Part shown: in pieces, positions 9,409-17,826 of the stretch
Layout: every line of letters begins with the position of its first letter
Position numbering within the stretch: the first letter of the stretch is position 1
DNA from: Flaviflexus sp.
Lineage (GTDB): Bacteria > Actinomycetota > Actinomycetes > Actinomycetales > Actinomycetaceae
Reading direction: 5' to 3'
Assembly: GCA_030537635.1 (NCBI GenBank)
Contig: JAUNVM010000011.1
Coordinates: 26,997 to 69,163 of the forward strand
DNA length: 42,167 nucleotides
Notes under the pieces: generated by a model
The model's input: the letters and a program-made list of their open reading frames with translations, nothing else
Told to the model about the DNA's origin: nothing
Database searches by the model: none
Made by a program: the position numbers and the translations under genes

Positions 9409-10836
9409 TTAACGCTCGGCGAGATAGCGCGGCTCGAGCTTGGCGGCGAGCGCGAACAGCAGGCCGTCCTGTCCGGGACCGGTGGCCGAGATCATCGCCC
9501 CGAAGGGCAGCGGCACGCCCTCAATATCCGCCACGTGAACCGGCAGGGACATCGAGGCCCACCCGGTCATGTTCCACACGGCCGTCCACGGCGTCATCGT
9601 GCACTGCGCGATCCAATCCTCCTCCGGATCGGGAAGAACAAGGTCGCGCGGGAAAGGCGGCGGGCCGGAAAGCGTGGGGGTGAGCACGAGGTCGAGGCCC
9701 GCAAAGGCTCGCGAAATCTGGCGAGTATTGGCCTGCAGGGCGGACAGGGATTGGGCGTATTCGGCTCCGCTGCGGCCCTGGCCGAGGCGGCGCAGGTGGG
9801 CAACGAGGCCGGTGAGCTGATCTTCCGCCCCCGGCGGGATCGGCAGGGAGGCGGCCATGCCCTCCCAGATCGGGCGGAAGGCGTTCCACTGCTCGGTGGT
9901 GATCGGCCGGGAAATCTCGACGGTGTCGTGGCCCAGCTCTTCGAGCCAGGCGCGCACCTTATCCCGGGCGGCGAGCGCCTCGGGATGAATCGCGACCTCA
10001 TCGACGTTGAGCGGATCAGTGAGCACACCCACCCGCAGCTTGGGCACCTCGGCCGAGCAGGCGGCAAGATAAGAGCCGGCCCGGTCCCGGTAGTCATCGG
10101 CCGGCGGGAAGAAGGTATCGCCCGGCCAGGGGCCGCGCAGCACATCGAGGGCGAGCGCACTATCGGCCACCGTGGCCGCCACCGCGCCATTCGTGGCGAG
10201 GCCCGGGCCGGCCGTGCCGGCGGGTCCGGCGGAGACGACGCCGCGTGAAGGCTTCATGCCCACGACGGAGCAGGCGGCGGCTGGGATGCGGAGGGAGCCC
10301 CCACCGTCGGAGCCCTGGGCGATCGGGCACACGCCCGCGGCCACGGCCAGGGCGGCTCCGCCGGATGAACCGCCCGCGGTGCGCCGCGAATCGAAGGGGG
10401 TGCGGGCAGCCCGGCCCAGTCCGTCCTCGGAATAGGCGGCAAAGCCGAACTCGGGGGTGATCGTCTTGCCGATGATGATCGCCCCGGCCTCCTTGAGGCG
10501 CACAACCACCCCGTCATCGACGCTCGAGATGTTATCGGCGAGCAGGCGCGAGCCGGCCTGGAAGGGCAGCCCGGCCACCTCATTGAGATCCTTAATCGGC
10601 ACGGGAACCCCGGCTAGCGGTAGCCGAGCGCGCTCGGAGGCCCCCAGCGAGTCAATCCGCTCCGCCTGGGCGAGCGCATAATCCTCGGCCACGAAAGCAA
10701 AGGCCCCCTCGGTTGCCGAGGCGGCCGCGAGCGCCCGGCGAGTCACCTCGACGGCGGATTCGCCGGCCCGGACCCGCTCCGCAATCTGTCGGGCCGTCAC
10801 GGAATCTTGCCGGCTACCGCACCGCTTTACATCCAC
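9409..10836 (-). CDS. Amidase (amidase-signature family)
   Basis: The 475-residue protein has the Ser-cisSer-Lys catalytic triad of amidase-signature hydrolases: Lys82 in PIKDLNE, cis-Ser157 in GGSSGG, and nucleophile Ser181 in GSDGGGSLRIPA. It would hydrolyse a carboxylic amide in the cytosol. It is probably not GatA: no gatB or gatC lies nearby, and such stand-alone amidases are common. The start GTG 10836 is 14 bases after the GNAT stop, with AAAGG about eight bases upstream. A GTG at 10800 is the alternative. The open frame continues upstream to 11241 but there overlaps the GNAT gene and has no amidase character. Co-transcription with the acetyltransferase gene is likely; substrate unknown. 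Confidence 0.85.
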   Translation of the reverse strand: MDVKRCGSRQDSVTARQIAERVRAGESAVEVTRRALAAASATEGAFAFVAEDYALAQAERIDSLGASERARLPLAGVPVPIKDLNEVAGLPFQAGSRLLADNISSVDDGVVVRLKEAGAIIIGKTITPEFGFAAYSEDGLGRAARTPFDSRRTAGGSSGGAALAVAAGVCPIAQGSDGGGSLRIPAAACSVVGMKPSRGVVSAGPAGTAGPGLATNGAVAATVADSALALDVLRGPWPGDTFFPPADDYRDRAGSYLAACSAEVPKLRVGVLTDPLNVDEVAIHPEALAARDKVRAWLEELGHDTVEISRPITTEQWNAFRPIWEGMAASLPIPPGAEDQLTGLVAHLRRLGQGRSGAEYAQSLSALQANTRQISRAFAGLDLVLTPTLSGPPPFPRDLVLPDPEEDWIAQCTMTPWTAVWNMTGWASMSLPVHVADIEGVPLPFGAMISATGPGQDGLLFALAAKLEPRYLAER

Positions 10837-10849
10837 CGCCTGCGCCTTT

Positions 10850-11275
10850 CTATCGAATGAACAGGTCTCCGGCCGGGGCAAAGCCCGCCGAGGCAAAGAA
10901 GTCTTCCGCCTCGCCCCCGACATCCACCCCTGCCCCGCCGGCCGGATCTGCGGGCCTCCTCGGGGCCTGCGCGGGAGCATCCCCGATCGCGAAGTTGAGC
11001 AGCGCCGTGCCCACGCCGCTGCGGCGATGGTCCGGGAGCACGAGAAGGGCCGCAACCTCGAGGGCGCGCGGCTGTCCGGGACCGAGCGCCCGGGTGACGA
11101 GATAACCCACCGGGGAACCATCGCCCAGGGCGAGCCAGGTTGAGCTGTCCGAAGCATCGCGAAGTTCGGTGGCAAGGTCTTCCCAGTCGCGCGGGTCGCG
11201 CCCGTGCAGCTCTGCTTCGAGCCGGGCCAGCGCGCCTGCATCCACGGCGGTGGCGGGGCGAATACTCACTCTCAT
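10850..11275 (-). CDS. GNAT-family N-acetyltransferase
   Basis: The 141-residue product has the GNAT fold pattern: an N-terminal IRPAT strand, a central beta-strand block ending in VAALLVLPDHRRSGVGTALL (acetyl-CoA pyrophosphate-binding motif A of the RxxGxGxxL type, about residues 77-97), and a C-terminal FFASAGFAPAGDLF segment typical of the last strands. It would transfer an acetyl group from acetyl-CoA to an unknown amine. The ATG at 11275 fits the usual GNAT start (MRVSIRPAT); the frame extends upstream to 11473 without family similarity. A weak AAGAAAG lies upstream. It is followed closely by the amidase gene. Confidence 0.8.
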   Translation of the reverse strand: MRVSIRPATAVDAGALARLEAELHGRDPRDWEDLATELRDASDSSTWLALGDGSPVGYLVTRALGPGQPRALEVAALLVLPDHRRSGVGTALLNFAIGDAPAQAPRRPADPAGGAGVDVGGEAEDFFASAGFAPAGDLFIR

Positions 11276-11621
11276 GACATCTTTCTTAGCATGGCGTCTG
11301 CTCGCTCGCGGCACCATCGGCTGTACACACGGGCGCAGCCGCGCGGATGCAGTCAAGAAGACAAGCCGAAGGGCTGGCATTGAGAGGCGAGTGTGACTCA
11401 CGGGCACGCGCAATGGCCCGGTGATCGGCAACTGTTCAGTGCGGTTAAGCGGTGAGCGGACCTCGTCATGCATCAGCGGGGAATAAAGGCCGGCCAGTGA
11501 CGGGAAATAGGGCGCGAGTACGGCGAAAAATGATGATTAATGCGGCGAACGCGCGTGGGCGGATAGTGGGCTGGGAGGACCTCATGTGGAGTTCTCTGCC
11601 CGCTCGGCCTATCGTGGAGGA
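11276..11621. other. Intergenic region between GNAT and moaA
   Basis: No gene is supported here. The region holds two GCGGT half-sites eight bases apart (11441-11453, GCGGTTAAGCGGT), which are the complement of the ACCGC half of the palindrome at 32404-32417. A -10-like TATCGT lies next to the moaA start. A GTG at 11586 preceded by GGGAGG (11573-11578) gives a possible longer moaA reading. I looked for a molybdenum-cofactor riboswitch but cannot fold one with confidence. Confidence 0.4.
11610..11621 (+). promoter_or_regulatory. Leaderless promoter -10 of moaA
   Basis: TATCGT (11610-11615) is followed by six bases and the ATG at 11622. TGGAGT at 11587-11592, with a 17-bp spacer, is a weak -35. 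The GGAGG at 11616-11620 is only one base from the ATG, too close to act as a ribosome site in the normal way. Confidence 0.45.
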
Positions 11622-12707
11622 ATGACAACCAGTGTCGCGCTTGGAATGCCCCGGCTCCGCGAGGCGGACCCGGATGTGTCTGCGCGCCCGGACACCCCGG
11701 CCCTCATCGACCGCTTCGGTCGGGTGGCCGAAGATCTGCGGGTCTCGCTCACCGACAAGTGCAATCTGCGCTGCCAGTACTGCATGCCCGAGGAGGGCAT
11801 CACCCCCATTGCCTCCGATCGCCTGCTCACCGACGAGGAGGTCATCCGGCTCATCACGATCGCCCTTGACCACCTCGGCATCGAGGAAGTCCGGTTCACG
11901 GGTGGGGAGCCGCTGCTGCGCAAGGGCCTGGAATCCATTGTTGCCGCCACCTCGCAGATGAGGACGAAGAGCGGGGTCAATCCCGATATCTCGCTGACCA
12001 CGAACGCCCTTGGGCTTAAGCACCGGGCCCAGCGACTGGCCGATGCTGGCCTCAAGCGAGTCAACATCTCCATCGACGCCATTGACCGCGAGGCCTATCA
12101 TCAGCTCACCCGGCGCGACCGCCTCGACGATGCTCTGGCGGGGGCCGCGGCCGCGCAGGCCGCCGGGCTCACCCCGGTCAAGGTCAACACGGTTCTCATG
12201 CCGGGAATTAATGATGATCAGGCCGTGCCGCTGCTCAAGTTCTGCATCGATCACGGCTACGAGCTGCGCTTCATTGAATACATGCCGCTCGGCCCGCGCG
12301 GATCGTGGAAGCGCTCCGACCTCATCACCGCCGAGGACATTCTTGCCGATCTCAGCACCGCCTTCACCCTCACCCCCGAGGTTGAGCCGCGCGGCTCCGC
12401 CCCGGCCGAGCGGTGGATTGTCCACGAGAATGGTGAACCGGTTGGCCGCGTTGGCGTCATTGCCTCCGTCACCCGCCCCTTCTGCGGGGCCTGCGACCGG
12501 ACCCGCCTCACGGCCGATGGCAAGATCCGCAACTGCCTATTCGGCTCCTCCGAGGTCGATCTCACCTCCCTCATCCGTGGCGGAGCCACCGACGAGGAGA
12601 TCGCCGAGCGCTGGCGCGCCGCCATGTGGATCAAGAAGGCCGGGCACGGCATCGATGACGAGGGCTTCTTGCAACCCGACCGCCCCATGAGCGCCATCGG
12701 AGGATAA
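11622..12707 (+). CDS. moaA: GTP 3',8-cyclase MoaA
   Basis: The 361-residue radical-SAM enzyme carries out the first step of molybdenum-cofactor synthesis: conversion of GTP to 3',8-cyclo-7,8-dihydro-GTP, which MoaC turns into cyclic pyranopterin monophosphate. Evidence: the N-terminal CNLRCQYC (Cys47, 51, 54; SAM [4Fe-4S] cluster), the TGGEPLL motif, the C-terminal cluster in FCGACDRTRLTADGKIRNC, and the conserved C-terminal Gly-Gly (SAIGG). ATG 11622 is preferred because it gives the usual family N-terminus and sits six bases after TATCGT (leaderless pattern). GTG 11586 with GGGAGG seven bases upstream is the alternative. The stop TAA abuts the moaD ATG, so moaA and moaD form an operon; moaC lies 16 kb away with the other Moco genes. 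Confidence 0.96.
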   Translation: MTTSVALGMPRLREADPDVSARPDTPALIDRFGRVAEDLRVSLTDKCNLRCQYCMPEEGITPIASDRLLTDEEVIRLITIALDHLGIEEVRFTGGEPLLRKGLESIVAATSQMRTKSGVNPDISLTTNALGLKHRAQRLADAGLKRVNISIDAIDREAYHQLTRRDRLDDALAGAAAAQAAGLTPVKVNTVLMPGINDDQAVPLLKFCIDHGYELRFIEYMPLGPRGSWKRSDLITAEDILADLSTAFTLTPEVEPRGSAPAERWIVHENGEPVGRVGVIASVTRPFCGACDRTRLTADGKIRNCLFGSSEVDLTSLIRGGATDEEIAERWRAAMWIKKAGHGIDDEGFLQPDRPMSAIGG

Positions 12708-12953
12708 ATGGCCGAGATTCGCTACTTCGCCTCTATTGCCGAGGCCGCCGGAACCCGGGAAGAGACCCGCGAGCTCCCCACAGAGCCCACGGTTGGCGCC
12801 CTGCGCGAGGCCCTCACCGAGGGCCGGGGCGAGGACTTTGCCCGCCTCATCGCCATGAGTGCCATGCTCGTCAACGGGGTGTCCTCCGCCGACACCGACG
12901 AGATTACCGAGCCCGCCCGCATCGACATCCTGCCGCCCTTCGCCGGCGGCTGA
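12708..12953 (+). CDS. moaD: Molybdopterin synthase sulfur-carrier subunit MoaD
   Basis: The 81-residue ubiquitin-like protein ends in PPFAGG; the C-terminal Gly-Gly is the residue pair that is adenylylated and thiocarboxylated before sulfur transfer to cyclic pyranopterin monophosphate by MoaE. Length and the RIDILPPFAGG ending match the ThiS/MoaD family. The start codon directly follows the moaA stop, with GGAGG of the last moaA codons as the ribosome site. Its activating partner is probably the MoeZ-like protein at 26200 and its synthase partner the MoaE domain at 25139-26164. Confidence 0.92.
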   Translation: MAEIRYFASIAEAAGTREETRELPTEPTVGALREALTEGRGEDFARLIAMSAMLVNGVSSADTDEITEPARIDILPPFAGG

Positions 12954-13187
12954 GCCCGCCCGCATCGGCGATCAGTACGCATCGATCCGACCGGCAAGAC
13001 TCACGCCTCGGATTTTCCATTAGCCACCGCTCCGATCTGCTCAGCTCCGGCGAGCAGGCGAGATCAATGGGCTGTGCGCGGCGGCCAGGCTGACCGAAGA
13101 ACAGCGGCGGATTCTCGAGGGTTCCGCTCCATTGGGGGAGGTCACGGGCGGGGCGACAAATCTACCCAAGGAGGGCCCCGGCGGTGT

Positions 13188-13199
13188 TACACTCGGCGC
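13188..13199 (+). promoter_or_regulatory. Leaderless promoter -10 of the small membrane-protein gene
   Basis: TACACT (13188-13193), six bases, then the ATG at 13200. No ribosome site is placed correctly and no clear -35 is seen. The same TACACT hexamer and spacing precede the gene that starts at 757. Confidence 0.5.
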
Positions 13200-13418
13200 A
13201 TGACGCAAAGCGGCGATAATCGGCCGACCACCCCGCATGGCGGGATGACCAAGCGCGCCATTGTCGCCTCCCTCGTCTTCTTCATTCTCGTGCTGGCCTC
13301 AATCATCTACTTCCTCACCAGTCCCGAGGCCCACCATCTTGGCCATGCCACCTCGCCGGCCGTCACCTCTTCGGCCGCTTCTTCGGCCGCCGCCTTGACC
13401 CCGGCATCGCTCACATGA
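13200..13418 (+). CDS. Small single-pass membrane protein, unrecognised
   Basis: The 72-residue protein has a short polar N-terminus, one hydrophobic segment (about residues 19-40, AIVASLVFFILVLASIIYFL) and a Ser/Ala-rich, His-containing tail outside the membrane. I do not recognise a family. ATG 13200 is chosen over longer readings of the frame because of the leaderless -10 at 13188 and because the product then begins directly before the membrane segment. It overlaps the next gene by an ATGA junction, so the two are translated together and probably function together. It sits between moaD and the dms operon, but no sequence feature ties it to molybdenum. Confidence 0.65.
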   Translation: MTQSGDNRPTTPHGGMTKRAIVASLVFFILVLASIIYFLTSPEAHHLGHATSPAVTSSAASSAAALTPASLT

Positions 13419-14104
13419 ACGGCGGGCCGGCCATCACCGGCCCGGGGCGCCCGCCCCGGGGATTTCGCCTTCGCATTCCCACCCGCAGGCGACCATTAGC
13501 CAAAGTCCGCCCCGCATATGCCAACCGGTTCCCGCCGGGAACCATTGCCCAGTCTCCCGGCTGGCACTATCCGCTCTTATCCATTCCCTTCTTCTACGCC
13601 GCCTACATTCTCTTCCTCATCACCTGGCCCTTTGCTGCAGTCGACGATCCCATCTGGCCCGTCCTCCTCTTCTTTGCCGGATTCTGCGCGGTCATGGGCG
13701 GCACCGGGGTGTGGCTGTGGCTGGCCTGGCTCGCCTCCTTTTTTGTTGATGGACCGGACCGGTTCCTCCTAGGCAAGGCCAGCGGCAAGGTCGTTGAGTA
13801 TGCCCACCGCGATATCACCGGCGCGCGCGTGTATGCTCGCACGATCGTCGTTCTCAAGTTCGCCTCCGGTAAGCGCATCAGCGTCAATCTCGCCGCCGTC
13901 GACGCCCCACATCTACTGCGTCACCTCGTCCTTATCTCCGCCCGGACCGAGCCGCCCCACGTGGCCCTCAATCTGCTCTCCGACCTCGTCTACGAGGGCC
14001 ACCTGCCCCATCCGCCCGTTCCGCTCGACCAGACGATCTACCAGCTGGCCACCACCGGCATCTGGCCCGCCGAGCCGGTGAACCGGACCGGCCTGTTCGA
14101 CTAG
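13415..14104 (+). CDS. Membrane protein with two hydrophobic segments, unrecognised
   Basis: The 229-residue product has a basic Arg/Pro-rich N-terminus (1-45), two or three hydrophobic segments between about residues 46 and 112, and a soluble C-terminal part with a short beta-rich block (TIVVLKFASGKRISVNL) and a Pro-rich end. The layout of two membrane helices followed by a small beta domain resembles PH-like membrane proteins, but no motif confirms it. ATGA overlap with the 72-residue membrane protein gene indicates an operon. Function unknown. Confidence 0.65.
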   Translation: MNGGPAITGPGRPPRGFRLRIPTRRRPLAKVRPAYANRFPPGTIAQSPGWHYPLLSIPFFYAAYILFLITWPFAAVDDPIWPVLLFFAGFCAVMGGTGVWLWLAWLASFFVDGPDRFLLGKASGKVVEYAHRDITGARVYARTIVVLKFASGKRISVNLAAVDAPHLLRHLVLISARTEPPHVALNLLSDLVYEGHLPHPPVPLDQTIYQLATTGIWPAEPVNRTGLFD

Positions 14105-14641
14105 GACTCCCGCAGTTTCGGGCCCGCGGGCGTGTCTGGGGAGTGCGCCCGGAGCTTGCAGCCAAGAGCGCGGCTGTCAGCGTGACCATCGGCGCGGCTC
14201 GATGCTTCGGCCTGCCTCCGCCCCACATCCCGTGCACCCTCACCCCACCATCGTCCCATCCCTCATCCCCTCATCCAGCTCCACGAGGTTCGACGCATAG
14301 AACAGGACACAACCACAGAGGCAGCGCGTGAGCTCAATAAAAGGTGCACCTAAGCTATCGAATAATCACCAATTAACACGATCACACGAGCTCGAATTTA
14401 TTTTTCTCGACCGAATTAAGCAATGTTTTAGATTTCAAATTCAAGGCTTCAGCAGTCAGGCAACCCGGGGATTTTGAGTGTCGACCCAAGCCGCATTTAC
14501 CGCATTCTAACGGGGATTTTACCGCTTTCGCGGGGGCTTCTGGCGGGCCGGCTGACGGTATTGCCGGCGCTGGGACCTTCACCCCGAAATAACGGGTACA
14601 CGGCCGGGAGACTGCGAATGTAGGAATATTTAAGGAGTCAC
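14105..14641. other. Long AT-rich control region upstream of the dms operon
   Basis: No gene or RNA is supported. Bases 14335-14455 are clearly AT-rich against the rest of the window. Downstream lie interleaved repeats: CGGGGATTTT at 14467-14476 and 14512-14521 (45 bp apart), and TTTACCGCATTC at 14497-14508 against TTTACCGCTTTC at 14519-14530 (22 bp apart, about two helical turns). A GCCGGC-N10-GCCGGC hairpin spans 14548-14569. The dmsA1 ribosome site AAGGAG is at 14632-14637. I cannot assign the -10/-35 elements. The size and repeats suggest a multi-input promoter, as expected for an anaerobic respiratory operon. Confidence 0.6.
14522..14534. promoter_or_regulatory. Candidate operator shared with the mod operon (ACCGCTTTCGCGG)
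   Basis: These 13 bases are identical to 32404-32416, the core of the palindrome ACCGC-TTTC-GCGGT upstream of the molybdate-type regulator gene. Here the last palindrome base is G instead of T. A related half-site (TTTACCGCATTC) lies 22 bp upstream. The position is about 110 bp before the dmsA1 start. The proposed binder is the HTH-TOBE protein encoded at 31978-32367; this is inference. Confidence 0.45.
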
Positions 14642-17191
14642 ATGAGCCAGACAGTGTCCGGGCGTCTTTCTCGACGCTCATTTATTGCCTGGTCCTCCGT
14701 CATTGGCGGGGCTGCAGGCCTGGTGGGAACCAGTGGGGCTCTCGGTGCACCGGAGGAGACCGGGAACGCTGAGGATGCCGATAAGGTCGTCTGGTCGGCG
14801 TGCACGGTGAACTGCGGTTCACGGTGCCCGCTGCGACTGGAAGTCAAGGACGGCACGATTATCCGGGTCCTGCCCGATAATACGGGAACCCAGGAGCTGG
14901 GCAGCCAGCAGGTGCGTGCCTGCGTGCGGGGCCGCTCGATTCGCCACCGCATCTACAATCCCGATCGGCTCAAGAAGCCGATGAAGCGCAAGCCGGGCAC
15001 GAAGCGCGGCGAAGGGCAGTGGGAGGAAATCTCCTGGGATCAGGCGCTCACCGAGATCGCCGAGAAGATGAAGGACATCAAGGCCAAGTATGGCAATGAG
15101 GCCTTCTACATCAACTACGGCACGGGCGTGCTCGGCTCGACCATGGCCTGCTCGTGGCCGCCGGATGCGACGCCGATTGCCCGCATGCTCAACACCTTCG
15201 GCGGATATCTCGACCACTACTCCGATTACTCGACCACCGAGATCACCCAGGCCTACCCGTACTTCTACGGTTCCTGGGTCAACGGCAACTCGTTCGATGA
15301 TGCCGAGAACTCGGCCCTGCAGGTCATGTTTGGCAATAATCCGCTCGAGACCCGCATGTCCGGCGGCGGCCAGCTGTTCGTCACGCAGGCGACGAGGAAG
15401 AAGCATGCCACCCGCACCATCGTCATTGATCCGCGCTATTCGGAAACCTCGGTGGGCCTGGGTGATGAATGGGTGCCGGTCAAGCCGGGCACCGATGCCG
15501 CCCTCATCGCCGGCATGATCTACGTCATGCTCGAGGAGGACCTGCACGACCAGGACTTCCTCGATAAGTACTGCGTGGGCTTCGACGAGGAGCACATGCC
15601 AGACGGCGCCCCGAAGAACGCCTCCTACCGGGCCTACCTTGAGGGCAAGGGCTCTGACGGCGTGGAGAAGACGCCGGAGTGGGCGGCGGAGATCTGCGGG
15701 GTTCCGGCGCAGAAGATCCGCCAGCTGGCCAGGGAGATTGCCACCGCGAAGCCGTGTTCCATCACCCAGGGCTGGGGCCCGCAGCGTCATGCCAATGGCG
15801 AGAACGTGGCCCGCGCGATCTTCCTGCTCGCCGCGGTCACCGGCAATATTGGTATTCCCGGGGGCGGCACGGGGGCCCGGGAGGGCGCCCAGGCCCTCCC
15901 GTTTAACAAGGTGTTCAACACTGAGATTCCCAATCCGTCGATGAAGATCATCTCCGTGTTCTCCTGGCTGGATGCCATCCAGCACGGCGAGGATATGGAT
16001 ACCTTCAATTCGGGCGTGGGCGTCAAGCCGGACAAGGGCGTGCGTGCGCTCAAGGTGCCGGTCGATGACGAGGGCAATCCGGAGAACACGAAGCTGGGCG
16101 GGCGAATCAAGGCGGTCTTCCAGTACGGCTCGAATTCGCTCGTCAACCAGACCGGGGACAATAACAAGTCGGTGGAGATCCTCCAGGATGAGTCCCTTGC
16201 CGAGCTCATTGTCACCTGCGATATCCAGTACACGGTCTCGGCCCGCTACTCCGACTACATTCTTCCCGGCACCTCCACCGCCGAGGAATTCGATATTCAC
16301 CCGGGCGAGAACGGCGGGCCCATGGCCTACGGCATCGTCTCCTCCCAGGCCATCGAGCCGATGTATGAGTGCAAGTCAATTTTCGACATCTGCACCCTCC
16401 TCGCCGAGAAGCTTGGCACGAAGGACGAATTCACCGGCGGTAAGACCCGCGAGGAGTGGCTGCGCGCCACCATCGACGCCACCCGGGAGGCCGATCCCGA
16501 TCTTCCCACCTATGACGAGTGGAAGGAGATGGGGGTGTTCCGGAAGAACCTCGGGCCCGCGATTTCGCTCGCCGAGTTCCGAGAGGATCCCGAAGGCAAT
16601 CCCCTCCCCACGCCCTCGGGCAAGATCGAAATCTATTCGGACCGCCTGGAGAAGATGGCGAAGAAGTGGGAGTTCGGCACCCTGCGCGAGAAGAAGCGCG
16701 GCGACCTGCTCTCTCCCCTGCCCGCCCACGTGGAAACCTGGGAGGGCCAGCTTGAGGCCCGGGAGTCGAAGGATTACCCGTTCCAGGTCATCGGCCACCA
16801 TTACAAGGCCCGTACCCACTCCTCCTACGGGAACGTTGACTGGCTGAAGGAGGCGCACCGCCAGCAGGTGTGGATCTCCACCCCGGACGCCAAGCGCCTC
16901 GGGATTGCCAATGGCGACAAGGTGTGGGTCTACAACGACCGGGGCACCATCTTGCTGGAAGCCAAGGTCACCGAACGCATCGTTCCCGGCGTTCTCTCCA
17001 TCCCTCAGGGCGCCTGGTATAGCCCCGAGGATCCCACGAAGTATGCCCTTCCCAAGGGCGCTAATCCCAACCGACCGGTGGACACCGCCGGCTCGGTCAA
17101 TTCCCTGACGTCCCTGCACCCGTCGCCCCTTGCCAAGGGCAATGCCGTGCACACCACCATCGCGAATGTTGTCAAGGCAGAGGTTGAATGA
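14642..17191 (+). CDS. dmsA: DMSO reductase-type molybdoenzyme, catalytic subunit (first copy)
   Basis: The 849-residue protein is a DmsA/YnfE-type Mo-bis-MGD oxidoreductase, expected to act outside the membrane on S- or N-oxides. It begins with a twin-arginine signal (SRRSFIAW at 10-17, hydrophobic run, cleavage near residue 36), so it is exported folded by Tat. A [4Fe-4S] site follows with Cys54, 58, 62 and 94. The DYS motif (Ser near residue 197) corresponds to the serine molybdenum ligand of the DMSO reductase family. GNNPLETRMSGGG and GWGPQRHANGE are DmsA hallmarks. The start has AAGGAG four bases upstream. It leads an operon with dmsB (ATGA overlap), dmsC and a second dmsA. Actual substrate (DMSO, TMAO, methionine sulfoxide, selenate) cannot be told from sequence. 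Confidence 0.95.
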   Translation: MSQTVSGRLSRRSFIAWSSVIGGAAGLVGTSGALGAPEETGNAEDADKVVWSACTVNCGSRCPLRLEVKDGTIIRVLPDNTGTQELGSQQVRACVRGRSIRHRIYNPDRLKKPMKRKPGTKRGEGQWEEISWDQALTEIAEKMKDIKAKYGNEAFYINYGTGVLGSTMACSWPPDATPIARMLNTFGGYLDHYSDYSTTEITQAYPYFYGSWVNGNSFDDAENSALQVMFGNNPLETRMSGGGQLFVTQATRKKHATRTIVIDPRYSETSVGLGDEWVPVKPGTDAALIAGMIYVMLEEDLHDQDFLDKYCVGFDEEHMPDGAPKNASYRAYLEGKGSDGVEKTPEWAAEICGVPAQKIRQLAREIATAKPCSITQGWGPQRHANGENVARAIFLLAAVTGNIGIPGGGTGAREGAQALPFNKVFNTEIPNPSMKIISVFSWLDAIQHGEDMDTFNSGVGVKPDKGVRALKVPVDDEGNPENTKLGGRIKAVFQYGSNSLVNQTGDNNKSVEILQDESLAELIVTCDIQYTVSARYSDYILPGTSTAEEFDIHPGENGGPMAYGIVSSQAIEPMYECKSIFDICTLLAEKLGTKDEFTGGKTREEWLRATIDATREADPDLPTYDEWKEMGVFRKNLGPAISLAEFREDPEGNPLPTPSGKIEIYSDRLEKMAKKWEFGTLREKKRGDLLSPLPAHVETWEGQLEARESKDYPFQVIGHHYKARTHSSYGNVDWLKEAHRQQVWISTPDAKRLGIANGDKVWVYNDRGTILLEAKVTERIVPGVLSIPQGAWYSPEDPTKYALPKGANPNRPVDTAGSVNSLTSLHPSPLAKGNAVHTTIANVVKAEVE

Positions 17192-17826
17192 TGGCTAATG
17201 AAACGCGCGCCGGCGCCAAGTACGGTTTCTTTTTCGACCAGACGCTCTGCAATGGCTGCAAGGCCTGCCAGATCGCCTGCAAGGATAAGCATGATCTACC
17301 CGAGGGGGTGACCTGGCGACGGGTCGTCGAATACTCGGGAGGCAGCTGGTCCACCGATGGCACCACGCACTCCCCCAATGTGTTCGCCTACTACACCTCC
17401 ATTTCCTGCAATCACTGCGAGAACCCGGTGTGCATGCAGGTGTGCCCCACCACGGCCATGACCCGCCGCGAAGACGGCACCCTGTACGTGGATGAGGACA
17501 AGTGCGTGGGCTGCCGCTACTGCGAGTGGGCCTGCCCCTATTCGGCTCCTCAGTTCAATGCGGAAACCGGGCACATGTCCAAGTGCGACCTGTGCTACGA
17601 CTACCGCTCCACGGGCCAGGATCCGGCCTGCGTGGCCGCCTGCCCGTCCCGCGCCCTCGATTGGGGTCCGATCGATGAGCTGCGGGACACCTACGGGGAC
17701 ACGGACGCGATTGCACCGCTTCCCGATCCCTCCATCACCCAGCCTCACCTCGTTATCCACCCGCACCGTGATGCTCAGCCGTGGGATGCGGGGACTGGCC
17801 AGATTGCGAACCCGAAGGAGATCTGA
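17188..17826 (+). CDS. dmsB: DMSO reductase iron-sulfur subunit DmsB
   Basis: The 212-residue ferredoxin-like subunit carries four [4Fe-4S] binding sets: CNGCKACQIAC, CNHCENPVCMQVCP, CVGCRYCEWACP and CDLCYD with CVAACP. It passes electrons from DmsC to the catalytic subunit. The typical DmsB opening (KYGFFFDQTLCNGCKAC) is present and there is no signal peptide, as expected for a subunit exported by hitch-hiking with DmsA. Two adjacent ATGs at 17188 and 17191 are possible starts; the first overlaps the dmsA1 stop (ATGA). With only one dmsB for two dmsA copies, it must serve both. Confidence 0.95.
   Translation: MMANETRAGAKYGFFFDQTLCNGCKACQIACKDKHDLPEGVTWRRVVEYSGGSWSTDGTTHSPNVFAYYTSISCNHCENPVCMQVCPTTAMTRREDGTLYVDEDKCVGCRYCEWACPYSAPQFNAETGHMSKCDLCYDYRSTGQDPACVAACPSRALDWGPIDELRDTYGDTDAIAPLPDPSITQPHLVIHPHRDAQPWDAGTGQIANPKEI

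Noticed and set aside
9409..11241. A 610-residue amidase reading
   Set aside because: The N-terminal 135 residues overlap the GNAT gene in another frame and show no amidase similarity; a GTG at 10836 gives the usual family length.
11276..11621. Molybdenum-cofactor riboswitch upstream of moaA
   Set aside because: I could not find the conserved core or a convincing fold by eye; a covariance-model search would be needed to support it.
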